NCBI GenBank assembly: GCA_023389545.1
Contig: JAEWEI010000427.1
Coordinates: 1 to 7,277, forward strand
Length of the DNA: 7,277 nt
Source: Actinomycetes bacterium
GTDB taxonomy: Bacteria > Actinomycetota > Actinomycetes > Actinomycetales > Cellulomonadaceae
Reading direction: 5' to 3'
The position numbers and the translations under genes are program-made. This document shows, piece by piece, positions 1 to 5,725 of the stretch (positions within the stretch are counted from its first letter, which is position 1; each line of letters starts with the position of its first letter). The notes below the pieces were generated by a model, which worked only from the letters and a program-made list of their open reading frames with translations, was not told the origin of the DNA and did no database searches.

Positions 1-7
1 CCAGGGA

Positions 8-13
8 TAGCCT
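8..13 (+). promoter_or_regulatory. -10 box TAGCCT of lipB, leaderless type
   Basis: TAGCCT fits the actinobacterial TANNNT -10 consensus. Six bases separate it from the lipB ATG, which puts the expected start of transcription at the A of the start codon. No Shine-Dalgarno sequence is visible in the 19 bases available. The -35 region lies outside the window. The same arrangement recurs at four other genes here. Confidence 0.6.
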
Positions 14-19
14 GGCCGC

Positions 20-703
20 ATGCAGTTCGTCGAGCTCGACCTGGGGACGCGCCTGCTCCCCTACCAGCCGACCTGGGACCTCCAGCGCGAGGTGCACGCC
101 GCGGTGTCCGCCGGCGAGCGGGACGACACCGTGCTGCTCTGCGAGCACGAGGACGTCTACACCGCCGGGCGCCGGACGGCGTCCTGGGACCGCCCCGTCG
201 ACGGCTCGCCCGTCGTGGACGTCGACCGCGGCGGGCGCATCACCTGGCACGGTCCCGGCCAACTGGTCGGCTATCCGATCGTGCGGCTGCCCAGCCCCGT
301 GGACGTCGTCAAGTACGTGCGCGCACTCGAGGAGACGCTGATCCGCGCCTGCGCCGACCTGGGCCTCGCCGCCGAGCGCGTCGAGGGCCGCAGCGGTGTG
401 TGGTTCCCCGCCGATCCGGCCACTGGCCCCGGCGGCGGCCCTGCGCGCCGGGCGCGGAAGGTCGCCGCCATCGGCGTCCGAGTGGCGCGCGGCGTGACCA
501 TGCACGGCTTCGCGCTGAACTGCGACGCCGACCTGGGCGCCTACGAGCGGATTGTGCCGTGCGGCATCCCCGACGCGGACGTCACGTCGCTCTCCCTCGA
601 GGCGGGCAGGCGCGTGGCCATCGCCGAGGCGCTGCCACTGGTCCGCCGCCACTTGGCCGAGGTCCTCGGACCCCAGTTGGCCGCGGCGCTCCCACCCGCC
701 TGA
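20..703 (+). CDS. lipB: Octanoyl-[acyl-carrier-protein]:protein N-octanoyltransferase (lipoyl(octanoyl) transferase) LipB
   Basis: LipB moves octanoate from octanoyl-ACP to the target lysine of lipoyl domains (E2 subunits of 2-oxoacid dehydrogenases, GcvH), the first step of lipoate assembly in the cytoplasm; LipA then adds the sulfurs. The 227-residue protein is of normal family length. The signature RGG-x3-HGPGQLVGYP spans about residues 70-86. The catalytic pair is visible as Lys147 (in RKVAAIG) and Cys181 (in VPCGI), which act as the acyltransfer Lys/Cys dyad in characterised LipB proteins. A Gly/Pro/Ala-rich stretch (about 131-144) precedes the catalytic lysine and looks like a loop extension. 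The ATG at 20 is chosen because a TAGCCT box ends 7 bases upstream, which fits a leaderless transcript. lipA lies about 2 kb downstream rather than adjacent. Identification is secure. Confidence 0.96.
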   Translation: MQFVELDLGTRLLPYQPTWDLQREVHAAVSAGERDDTVLLCEHEDVYTAGRRTASWDRPVDGSPVVDVDRGGRITWHGPGQLVGYPIVRLPSPVDVVKYVRALEETLIRACADLGLAAERVEGRSGVWFPADPATGPGGGPARRARKVAAIGVRVARGVTMHGFALNCDADLGAYERIVPCGIPDADVTSLSLEAGRRVAIAEALPLVRRHLAEVLGPQLAAALPPA

Positions 704-719
704 CCCCACGGACAGATCG

Positions 720-734
720 GGGCGCCGCGCGCCC
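720..734. terminator. Candidate bidirectional terminator hairpin between convergent lipB and flavodoxin genes
   Basis: GGGCGC (720-725) and GCGCCC (729-734) form a perfect 6-bp all-G/C stem with a CGC loop, inside the 34-base gap between two convergent stop codons. An outer pair, CTGACC (700-705) and GGTCAG (736-741), contains both TGA stops. There is no T-tract on either side, which is common for actinobacterial terminators but leaves the call unproven. Confidence 0.4.
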
Positions 735-737
735 AGG

Positions 738-1241
738 TCAGCCTCCGGGGCCTCGCGGGCTCAGAAGCTCGTCGGCGATGGAGCCCGCCCACGCCCGGAC
801 GTCGTCGAGGTCGCGGAAGTCACCGGGCTCCGGGTCGATCCTCGCGACGACCGCCCGCTCGTCGATGCCCAGCTCGGAGGGCCGCAGCCGGCCTGGGAAG
901 CAGCGCGGCGCGGCGACGCCCGTGCGGCGCGCCGCGTCCTTCACGTCGTCGGGCTCCTGCGGCGTCGCCTCCTCGCCTACAGGCCCCGACCAGAAGAGCC
1001 ACACCGGCCGGGCGCTGAGCGCGCCCTCCTGGCGGTCCACCAGCTCCCGCAGCGACGCGGCGAGCCGCCCGTTGTAGACAGCCGAACCGAGCACCACTGC
1101 CGCGTAGGGGGCCAAGGTGCCGACGTCGTCGGGCTCGATCTCGTCCACCTCGTGCCCTGCCTCAGCGAGCACCTCGGCGACAACGGTCCCGATCTCCTGT
1201 GTCGCTCCGTGTCGTGACGCGACGCTGACCAAGATGCGCAA
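738..1241 (-). CDS. Flavodoxin domain-containing protein (HemG-like, Flavodoxin_5 type)
   Basis: A single flavodoxin-fold domain of 167 residues from the chosen TTG start. The N-terminal strand MRILVSVASRHG leads into the FMN-phosphate loop S9-R10-H11-G12-A13-T14-Q15. The second FMN-contact region is LGSAVYNGR (51-59), followed by WLFWSGPVG (81-89). This layout matches the protoporphyrinogen-oxidase/HemG-like flavodoxins common in Actinobacteria, cytoplasmic FMN proteins whose electron partner is usually unknown. The family assignment is good, but a haem role is not shown: no haem genes are nearby. The TTG at 1241 is preferred because GGAGG (plus-strand 1247-1251) lies 5 bases upstream and the fold begins at once. 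An in-frame GTG at 1277 would add 12 residues without family resemblance. The gene converges on lipB and diverges from the MFS gene. That pairing could mean shared regulation, which is inference. Confidence 0.85.
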   Translation of the reverse strand: MRILVSVASRHGATQEIGTVVAEVLAEAGHEVDEIEPDDVGTLAPYAAVVLGSAVYNGRLAASLRELVDRQEGALSARPVWLFWSGPVGEEATPQEPDDVKDAARRTGVAAPRCFPGRLRPSELGIDERAVVARIDPEPGDFRDLDDVRAWAGSIADELLSPRGPGG

Positions 1242-1246
1242 GAGGA

Positions 1247-1251
1247 CCTCC
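1247..1251 (-). promoter_or_regulatory. Ribosome binding site GGAGG that decides the flavodoxin start
   Basis: On the minus strand GGAGG is followed by five bases (TCCTC) and then TTG at 1241. This near-perfect Shine-Dalgarno match favours the TTG over the upstream in-frame GTG at 1277. It is also the only strong SD in the window apart from that of glnA. Confidence 0.6.
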
Positions 1252-1286
1252 GTGCCGAGTGAATGGGGCGACGTCACCCAGGAACA

Positions 1287-1305
1287 GGGTCACAGGTGAG
1301 GACCC
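1287..1305. repeat. Short inverted repeat GGGTC-N9-GACCC, possible operator
   Basis: Arms at 1287-1291 and 1301-1305 are perfect 5-bp complements. They lie in the divergent control region between the flavodoxin and MFS genes, next to the candidate minus-strand -10 box. Size and place would suit a dimeric repressor, but short G/C arms arise easily by chance at this base composition. Confidence 0.25.
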
Positions 1306-1308
1306 GAC

Positions 1309-1314
1309 ACGCTA
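1309..1314 (-). promoter_or_regulatory. Possible -10 box TAGCGT for the flavodoxin gene
   Basis: TAGCGT on the minus strand fits TANNNT and would start transcription near 1302, giving a leader of about 60 bases to the TTG at 1241. No convincing -35 hexamer is seen. An inverted repeat GGGTC-N9-GACCC (1287-1305) would cover the predicted start of transcription. Confidence 0.3.
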
Positions 1315-1399
1315 GGCCAGAGGTCCCCGAGACCGCGTTCATGGCCGTGCGCAGCATAGACGCGCGTACGCCCGGGCAGTCGGCTCCGAGGACAGTCGG

Positions 1400-1405
1400 T
1401 ATCAT
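1400..1405 (+). promoter_or_regulatory. Possible -10 box TATCAT for the MFS transporter gene
   Basis: TATCAT is the best TANNNT match upstream of the transporter and is A/T-rich against a G/C-rich background. It predicts transcription from about 1412. The leader would be about 12 bases if the GTG at 1424 is used, or about 63 bases if the ATG at 1475 is used. No clear -35 element is visible. Confidence 0.35.
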
Positions 1406-1474
1406 CGATGCCCTCAGGGTCAGGTGCGCGCCGGGAACGGGTGGGTCGGCGCGCCCTCACGCATCGCCGAGGCC

Positions 1475-2725
1475 ATGACCCACAACTCCCCCACAGCGGG
1501 CGCGTTCGCCGCCTACCGCTCCCTCCCCGCCTTGAGCGGACGGGCATACCTCCCCGTCGCCTTCCTGGCGCGGCTCCCTTTCTCGATGAACACCCTCGGG
1601 GTGATGGTCCTGGTGACCGCCACCACCGGATCCGTCGCCGCCGCCGGGCTGTCCACGGCCGCCGCTTCGCTCGGCACGGCGGCCTTCGGCGCGGTGCAGG
1701 GCAAGCTCGCCGACCGCCACGGCCAACGGCCGGTGCTCATCGTCGCGAGCCTGCTCAACGCGGTGGCCGCCGTCCTCGTCGTGCTCGCCGCCACCGGCGG
1801 GGCGAACCGCGTGGCGCTCGCCGCCGCCTGCTTCCTTCTCGGCGCCAGCGCGCCCCAGGTGGGCGCCCTCGCACGGGTGCGCTGGATCGCCCTCATGCAC
1901 GACGAGCCCCAGAGCATCGGCGCCGCGATGGGCTACGAGAGCACCGTTGACGAGATCACCTTCGTGCTCGGACCCGCGCTGGTCGGCGTGATCGCCACCG
2001 CAGGAAGCCCCGCGATCGCCCTGCTCGTCGCCGCCGGGCTGGTCACCACTTTCGGGCTGGCGTTCGCCCTGCACCCCACGGCCCACGCGCCGGCCCGCGG
2101 GGCGCGCCCGGCCAGTGGCGCGGGGCTCAGCTCGGCCCGCGTGCTGGGCCGCCTCGCACTGCCCCTGCTCGGCATGCTGGGGGTGGGGGTGTTCTTCGGC
2201 AGCACCCAGGCCGGCGTGACGGCGGTCGCCGAGGGGGCTGGCACGCCAGGGATCGCCGGGCTGCTCTACGCCGTGATGGGCGTCGGCTCGGCGGTCACCG
2301 CGCTCGCCCTCGTCGCCGTTCCCGACACGATCGGCTACCGCACCCGCTGGGTGGCCGGAGCCGCCGGCCTGACCCTCACCACCGCGGCGACGCTGCTCAC
2401 CGACGGGCCGGGCCAGCTCGCTGCGGTGCTCGCTGTGGTCGGCTTGTTCGTCGGCCCCACACTCGTCACCCTGTTCTCGGTGGGCGGCTCGCTGGTCCCC
2501 GTCGCCCAAGCCGGGACGGCGATGACCATGCTCGTGAGCGCGAACGTCGTCGGCGTGGCCCTCGGCGCAGCCGTCGCCGGCTCCGTCGCCGACCAGGCGG
2601 GCGCCCCGGCGGTCTTCGTCGTGCCGCTCATGGCGGCGGCCCTCGTGGCGGCGGCCGGCCTGCTGTCCCCGCGAGGACCCGCTGGCGCGACGTCCACCAC
2701 CGAGGTGACCAGCACATCCATGTGA
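1475..2725 (+). CDS. Major facilitator superfamily (MFS) transporter
   Basis: A polytopic inner-membrane protein of 416 residues (from ATG 1475) with alternating hydrophobic segments along its length, the usual size for a 12-helix MFS carrier. The cytoplasmic loop between helices 2 and 3 carries MFS motif A, G76-KLAD-RHGQRPVL. The stretch YESTVDEITFVLGP (about 154-167) resembles the acidic helix-5 motif of actinobacterial drug-efflux-like MFS members. A charged, Pro/Ala-rich loop near 200-225 would be the central cytoplasmic linker between the two six-helix halves. Substrate cannot be told; efflux of a small molecule by proton antiport is the family's common role. The start is uncertain: GTG 1424 (AGGG 4 bases upstream) would add 17 residues with no membrane or family character. 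ATG 1475 has GAGG only 2 bases upstream. The gene is divergent from the flavodoxin gene and followed by a strong hairpin. Confidence 0.88.
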   Translation: MTHNSPTAGAFAAYRSLPALSGRAYLPVAFLARLPFSMNTLGVMVLVTATTGSVAAAGLSTAAASLGTAAFGAVQGKLADRHGQRPVLIVASLLNAVAAVLVVLAATGGANRVALAAACFLLGASAPQVGALARVRWIALMHDEPQSIGAAMGYESTVDEITFVLGPALVGVIATAGSPAIALLVAAGLVTTFGLAFALHPTAHAPARGARPASGAGLSSARVLGRLALPLLGMLGVGVFFGSTQAGVTAVAEGAGTPGIAGLLYAVMGVGSAVTALALVAVPDTIGYRTRWVAGAAGLTLTTAATLLTDGPGQLAAVLAVVGLFVGPTLVTLFSVGGSLVPVAQAGTAMTMLVSANVVGVALGAAVAGSVADQAGAPAVFVVPLMAAALVAAAGLLSPRGPAGATSTTEVTSTSM

Positions 2726-2738
2726 CGGGCGACTCCTC

Positions 2739-2764
2739 GCGGCTCCCGCCCCAGCGGGGGCCGC
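2739..2764 (+). terminator. Strong hairpin after the MFS gene, abutting the lipA promoter
   Basis: GCGGCTCCCGC (2739-2749) pairs with GCGGGGGCCGC (2754-2764) over 11 positions (ten Watson-Crick pairs and one G-U) around a CCCA loop. It begins 13 bases after the MFS stop codon, so a terminator is the simplest reading. Only TGT-CGT follows, not a T-tract. The lipA -10 box starts 6 bases after the stem, so the hairpin sits where the lipA -35 element would be. Confidence 0.6.
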
Positions 2765-2769
2765 TGTCG

Positions 2770-2775
2770 TAGGGT
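2770..2775 (+). promoter_or_regulatory. -10 box TAGGGT of lipA, leaderless type
   Basis: TAGGGT matches TANNNT and is 7 bases before the GTG at 2783, so transcription should begin at or next to that codon. This supports GTG 2783 over the in-frame GTG at 2774, which overlaps the box itself. The overlapping AGGGTGAGG could also be read as a Shine-Dalgarno sequence, so leadered translation from an upstream promoter is the alternative. Confidence 0.55.
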
Positions 2776-2782
2776 GAGGAAC

Positions 2783-3784
2783 GTGACGATCGCTCCCGAA
2801 GGCCGCCGGATGCTGCGCGTCGAGGCCCGCAACGCCGAGACGCCCATCGAGAAGAAGCCCGACTGGATCCGCACGCGGGCCACGATGGGCCCGGAGTACA
2901 CCGAGCTCAAGGGCCTGGTGAAGAGCGGCGGCCTGCACACGGTGTGCGAGGAGGCTGGCTGTCCCAACATCTTCGAGTGCTGGGAGGACCGCGAGGCGAC
3001 GTTCCTCATCGGCGGCGACCAGTGCACGAGGCGCTGCGACTTCTGCCAGATCGACACGGGCAAGCCCGCGGACTTCGACGCTGACGAGCCGCGGCGCGTC
3101 GCCGAGTCCGTCCAGGCGATGGGCCTGAAGTACGCGACCATCACCGGCGTCGCCCGCGACGACCTGCCCGACGGGGGGGCCTGGCTCTACGCCGAGACGG
3201 TGCGCCAGATCCACGCCGGCAACCCCGGCACCGGCGTCGAGCTGCTCATCCCCGACTTCAACGCCGTCCCGGAACTGCTCGCCGAGGTCTTCTCGTCGCG
3301 CCCCGAGGTCCTCGCGCACAACGTCGAGACGGTGCCGCGCATCTTCAAGACGATCCGCCCCGGCTTCCGCTACGACCGGTCGCTGTCGGTGATCACGATG
3401 GCCCGCGAGGCCGGGCTCGTCACCAAGTCCAACCTCATCCTCGGCATGGGCGAGACGATCGAGGAGGCGAAGGAGGCGCTCGCCGACCTGCACGCCGCCG
3501 GCTGCGACCTCATCACCATCACGCAGTACCTGCGCCCGTCGGTGCGCCACCACCCGGTCAGCCGGTGGGTGCGGCCCGAGGAGTTCGTGGAGCTGTCCGA
3601 GACGGCCGAGCAGATCGGCTTCCTCGGGGTCATGTCCGGCCCGCTGGTGCGCTCGTCCTACCGCGCCGGGCGCCTGTGGGGACAGGCCATGCGCCGCAAG
3701 GGCCACGAGATCCCCGAGGCCCTGGCGCACCTGGGCGAGGAGCGGGCGTCCCGGCAGGAGGCGTCGAGCCTGCTGGCTCGCTGA
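2783..3784 (+). CDS. lipA: Lipoyl synthase LipA (radical SAM)
   Basis: LipA inserts two sulfur atoms at C6 and C8 of protein-bound octanoyl groups, using S-adenosylmethionine and two [4Fe-4S] clusters; it finishes the pathway begun by LipB. From GTG 2783 the protein has 333 residues, normal for the family. The auxiliary-cluster motif CX4CX5C is Cys55, Cys60, Cys66 and the radical-SAM motif CX3CX2C is Cys81, Cys85, Cys88. The C-terminal RSSY motif, which holds the auxiliary-cluster serine ligand, is at 290-293. All key residues are present, so the enzyme should be active. GTG 2783 gives the N-terminus [12 protein letters not shown], which resembles other actinobacterial LipA proteins as I recall them. 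The GTG at 2774 would add three residues and overlaps the -10 box. The gene is separated from lipB by an MFS and a flavodoxin gene. Confidence 0.97.
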   Translation: MTIAPEGRRMLRVEARNAETPIEKKPDWIRTRATMGPEYTELKGLVKSGGLHTVCEEAGCPNIFECWEDREATFLIGGDQCTRRCDFCQIDTGKPADFDADEPRRVAESVQAMGLKYATITGVARDDLPDGGAWLYAETVRQIHAGNPGTGVELLIPDFNAVPELLAEVFSSRPEVLAHNVETVPRIFKTIRPGFRYDRSLSVITMAREAGLVTKSNLILGMGETIEEAKEALADLHAAGCDLITITQYLRPSVRHHPVSRWVRPEEFVELSETAEQIGFLGVMSGPLVRSSYRAGRLWGQAMRRKGHEIPEALAHLGEERASRQEASSLLAR

Positions 3785-3805
3785 CCTCGACGTGAGGCCG
3801 CTACC

Positions 3806-3834
3806 CGGGACCGAGGGGTCCCGAGCCCCCTCGG
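3806..3834 (+). terminator. Two overlapping, mutually exclusive hairpins after lipA
   Basis: CGGGACC (3806-3812) and GGTCCCG (3817-3823) form a 7-bp stem with a GAGG loop. CCGAGGGG (3811-3818) and CCCCTCGG (3827-3834) form an 8-bp stem with an 8-base loop. They share bases 3811-3823, so only one can form at a time. The region lies between the lipA stop and the -10 box of the next gene, so a terminator is the simplest role. No T-tract follows. Confidence 0.45.
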
Positions 3835-3842
3835 ACGATCGG

Positions 3843-3848
3843 TAGACT
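3843..3848 (+). promoter_or_regulatory. -10 box TAGACT of the DUF4191 gene, leaderless or near-leaderless
   Basis: TAGACT is followed by 8 bases and then ATG 3857, so the predicted transcript starts within about two bases of the start codon. There is no Shine-Dalgarno sequence between the box and the ATG. A -35 hexamer is not evident, and the upstream bases belong to the paired hairpin sequence. Confidence 0.55.
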
Positions 3849-3856
3849 CCAACGTC

Positions 3857-4564
3857 ATGGCCCGTGACACCAATCCCGCCCCCGCCAAGGTGAAGAAGAC
3901 CCGGTGGTACCACCAGGTCTGGCAGGCGTACCAGATGACCCGCCGCAACGACCCGGCGGTGACCTGGCTCGTGCTCGCGGTGTTCTTCGGCGTCCTCGCC
4001 GTCGGCGCCATCATCGGCATCCTCATCAACCACCCCGTGTACGTGCTGGTGGTCAGCCTGCCGTTCGCGGTGCTGGGCGCGATGTTCATCCTGGCCCGCC
4101 GCGCCGAGGCGGCCGCCTACTCGCAGATCGAGGGCCAGCCGGGCGCCGCGCGCGCCGCGCTGGGGACCATCCGCCGCGGGTGGACGTTCCCCGAGGAGCC
4201 TGTCGCCGTCGACCCCCGCACCCAGGACCTCGTGTTCCGCGGCGTCGGCCGCGCCGGTGTCGTGCTGGTCGGCGAGGGCCCGGCGCCGCGCATCGAGAAG
4301 CTGCTGGAGTCGGAGCGCAAGCGCACCGCCCGCGTCCTCTCCGGTGTGCCGATCACGCTCATCCAGGCGGGCAACGGCGAGGGCCAGGTGCCGCTGCGCA
4401 AGTTGCCGCGCGCCGTGCAGAAGCTCAAGCCGACGCTGACCAAGCAGGAGACCGGCGAGGTGCTCAAGCGCCTCACCGCGCTCGGCGCCGTCCGGCTGCC
4501 GGTGCCCAAGGGCGTCGACCCGATGCGCGCGCGCCCCGACCGCAAGGGCATGCGCGGCCGCTGA
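3857..4564 (+). CDS. DUF4191 family two-helix membrane protein (Rv2219-like)
   Basis: A 235-residue protein with a short basic N-terminus, two membrane helices (about 34-57 and 60-80), then a soluble C-terminal part of about 155 residues rich in Lys and Arg. Both ends are probably cytoplasmic. The sequence (WYHQVWQAYQMTRRNDP before helix 1, the RRAEAAAYSQIEGQPGAA segment after helix 2) and the position after lipA match the actinobacterial DUF4191 family, whose M. tuberculosis member as I recall is Rv2219. Its function is unknown and I see no catalytic motif. The C-terminus is strongly basic (RARPDRKGMRGR), which could contact nucleic acid or lipid head groups; that is inference. Constant association with lipA and glnA suggests a housekeeping role. 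ATG 3857 is set by the TAGACT box 8 bases upstream. Confidence 0.9.
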   Translation: MARDTNPAPAKVKKTRWYHQVWQAYQMTRRNDPAVTWLVLAVFFGVLAVGAIIGILINHPVYVLVVSLPFAVLGAMFILARRAEAAAYSQIEGQPGAARAALGTIRRGWTFPEEPVAVDPRTQDLVFRGVGRAGVVLVGEGPAPRIEKLLESERKRTARVLSGVPITLIQAGNGEGQVPLRKLPRAVQKLKPTLTKQETGEVLKRLTALGAVRLPVPKGVDPMRARPDRKGMRGR

Positions 4565-4606
4565 CCGTTCCCGGGGAATCCGGTGGCGTCTGCCGACGGC
4601 GCTGCC

Positions 4607-4612
4607 TAGGCT
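4607..4612 (+). promoter_or_regulatory. -10 box TAGGCT of the serine hydrolase gene, leaderless type
   Basis: TAGGCT lies exactly 6 bases before ATG 4619, which puts transcription initiation at the A of the start codon. The same hexamer with the same spacing is found at the RDD gene on the other strand (6225-6230). No Shine-Dalgarno sequence precedes the ATG. Confidence 0.6.
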
Positions 4613-4618
4613 CACCGG

Positions 4619-5716
4619 ATGCCCGATACCCCGCTGACCAGCGCCACCATGCCTGCGACCGCGTCGATCCAGGCGATCCACGACCTGCTGGCCGCAGCGG
4701 CGGCGGAGGACGGCTTCTCCGGAGCCGTCCACATCGCCCAGGGCGCCGAGCCGTTGCTCGACGCCGGTTACGGCGTGACATCGCGGCGCTGGCATGCCCC
4801 AGTCACGACCGCGACCCGGTTCGACATCGCCTCGATCACCAAGCTGTTCACGGCGGTGGCGGTGCTCCAACAGGTCGAGGCCGGCCGGCTCGACCTCGAC
4901 GCCCCGATCACCGACGTCGTCGACCTCTCCGGCTCCACGATCACGTCGGCGGTGACGCTGCGGCATCTGCTCACCCACACGTCGGGCATCGGCGACGACG
5001 CCGACGAGGAGGCCGGCGAGCCCTACGAGGCGCTGTGGCTCGAGCGCCCATGCCACACCGTCACGACCACCGCCGACTTCCTCCCCCAGTTCGCGCACAA
5101 GCCCGCCAACTTCGCCCCCGGCGAGGGCTGCCGCTACTGCAACGTGGGGTACGTCCTGGCCGGCCTCGCGCTGGAGGCGGCCACGGGCACGCCATACCGG
5201 GACCACGTCCGCGAGCACGTCTTCGCACGCGCCGGGATGCACTCCTCGGGGTTCTTCGACATGCGGGATGCCGTGCCCGACGTCGCCGAGGGCTGGGACC
5301 CCGTGCGGGATGACGACGGGGCCATCACCGGCTGGCGCTCGAACATCTTCTGCTACCCCCCGATCGGCTCGCCCGACGGGGGCGCCCACGCGACCGCGCG
5401 CGACCTGGTGCGCTTCCTCGACGCGGTGCGCGGGGGCGAGCTCCTCGGGCCCGAGATGACCGCCGCGTTCCTCACCCCCCAGGTGACACACCACGAGTCG
5501 GAGGGGCGCACGGTGCGGTACGGCTACGGGCTCGAGTTCATCGTGCTGCCCGACAGATCGGTGCAGTCGTACTCGAAGGACGGGATCAACGCCGGCGCCA
5601 GCGCAATACTGCGGCACTACCCCGCAACCGGGGTCACCGTCGCGCTCGTGACCTCGTCGGAGGCTGGCGCGTGGGCGCCGTTCCGTCAGATCGACGCGCT
5701 CCTCGACGGGAGCTGA
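4619..5716 (+). CDS. Serine hydrolase, class C beta-lactamase-like (PF00144 type)
   Basis: A 365-residue member of the serine beta-lactamase/penicillin-binding/esterase superfamily. The nucleophile motif SxxK is S72-I-T-K75 within FDIASITKLFTAVAVLQ. The LLTHTSGI signature is at 117-124. The second active-site motif YxN is Y173-C174-N175, with Cys where Ser is most common. A GG pair at 254-255 and K320-D321-G322 supply the third (KTG/HxG-like) motif. All three motifs are present, so catalysis is likely, but the substrate is open: esterase, D-amino-acid peptidase or beta-lactamase. There is no signal peptide or lipobox; the N-terminus is mildly polar, so the protein is probably cytoplasmic, which argues against a periplasmic-type beta-lactamase. 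ATG 4619 is favoured by the TAGGCT box; ATG 4649 is an alternative. It is not part of the familiar lipB-lipA-glnA set and looks like an insertion. Confidence 0.9.
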   Translation: MPDTPLTSATMPATASIQAIHDLLAAAAAEDGFSGAVHIAQGAEPLLDAGYGVTSRRWHAPVTTATRFDIASITKLFTAVAVLQQVEAGRLDLDAPITDVVDLSGSTITSAVTLRHLLTHTSGIGDDADEEAGEPYEALWLERPCHTVTTTADFLPQFAHKPANFAPGEGCRYCNVGYVLAGLALEAATGTPYRDHVREHVFARAGMHSSGFFDMRDAVPDVAEGWDPVRDDDGAITGWRSNIFCYPPIGSPDGGAHATARDLVRFLDAVRGGELLGPEMTAAFLTPQVTHHESEGRTVRYGYGLEFIVLPDRSVQSYSKDGINAGASAILRHYPATGVTVALVTSSEAGAWAPFRQIDALLDGS

Positions 5717-5725
5717 GCGGTCAGC
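5712..5725. terminator. Small palindrome over the two convergent stop codons
   Basis: GCTGA (5712-5716) and TCAGC (5721-5725) form a 5-bp stem with a GCGG loop. The stem includes the TGA of the serine hydrolase and the TGA of the RDD gene on the other strand, which are only 4 bases apart. It may serve both genes, but three of the five pairs follow automatically from two facing TGA codons. Confidence 0.25.

Noticed and set aside
1360..1376. Run of small palindromes (ACGCGCGT, CGTACG, CCCGGG) between the flavodoxin and MFS genes
   Set aside because: Six- to eight-base G/C palindromes are expected often at this base composition, and they do not line up with a promoter element.
4565..4606. Possible terminator between the DUF4191 gene and the serine hydrolase gene
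   Set aside because: The pairings are weak: CGTC/GACG is only 4 bp, and TTCCC/GGGAA has no room for a loop.
3904..5313. A 469-codon plus-strand frame overlapping the DUF4191 and serine hydrolase genes
   Set aside because: It crosses two real genes in another phase and its product is Arg/Pro/Gly-rich with no domain.
1457..5617. A 1386-codon open frame on the minus strand
   Set aside because: It lies opposite four well-identified genes, and its translation is a low-complexity run of Arg, Gly, His, Glu and Ala typical of an antisense G/C-rich frame.
4619..5716. Annotating the serine hydrolase as an ampC-type beta-lactamase
   Set aside because: The superfamily motifs are shared with esterases and peptidases, and the lack of a signal peptide makes a resistance role unlikely, so only the broad class is claimed.
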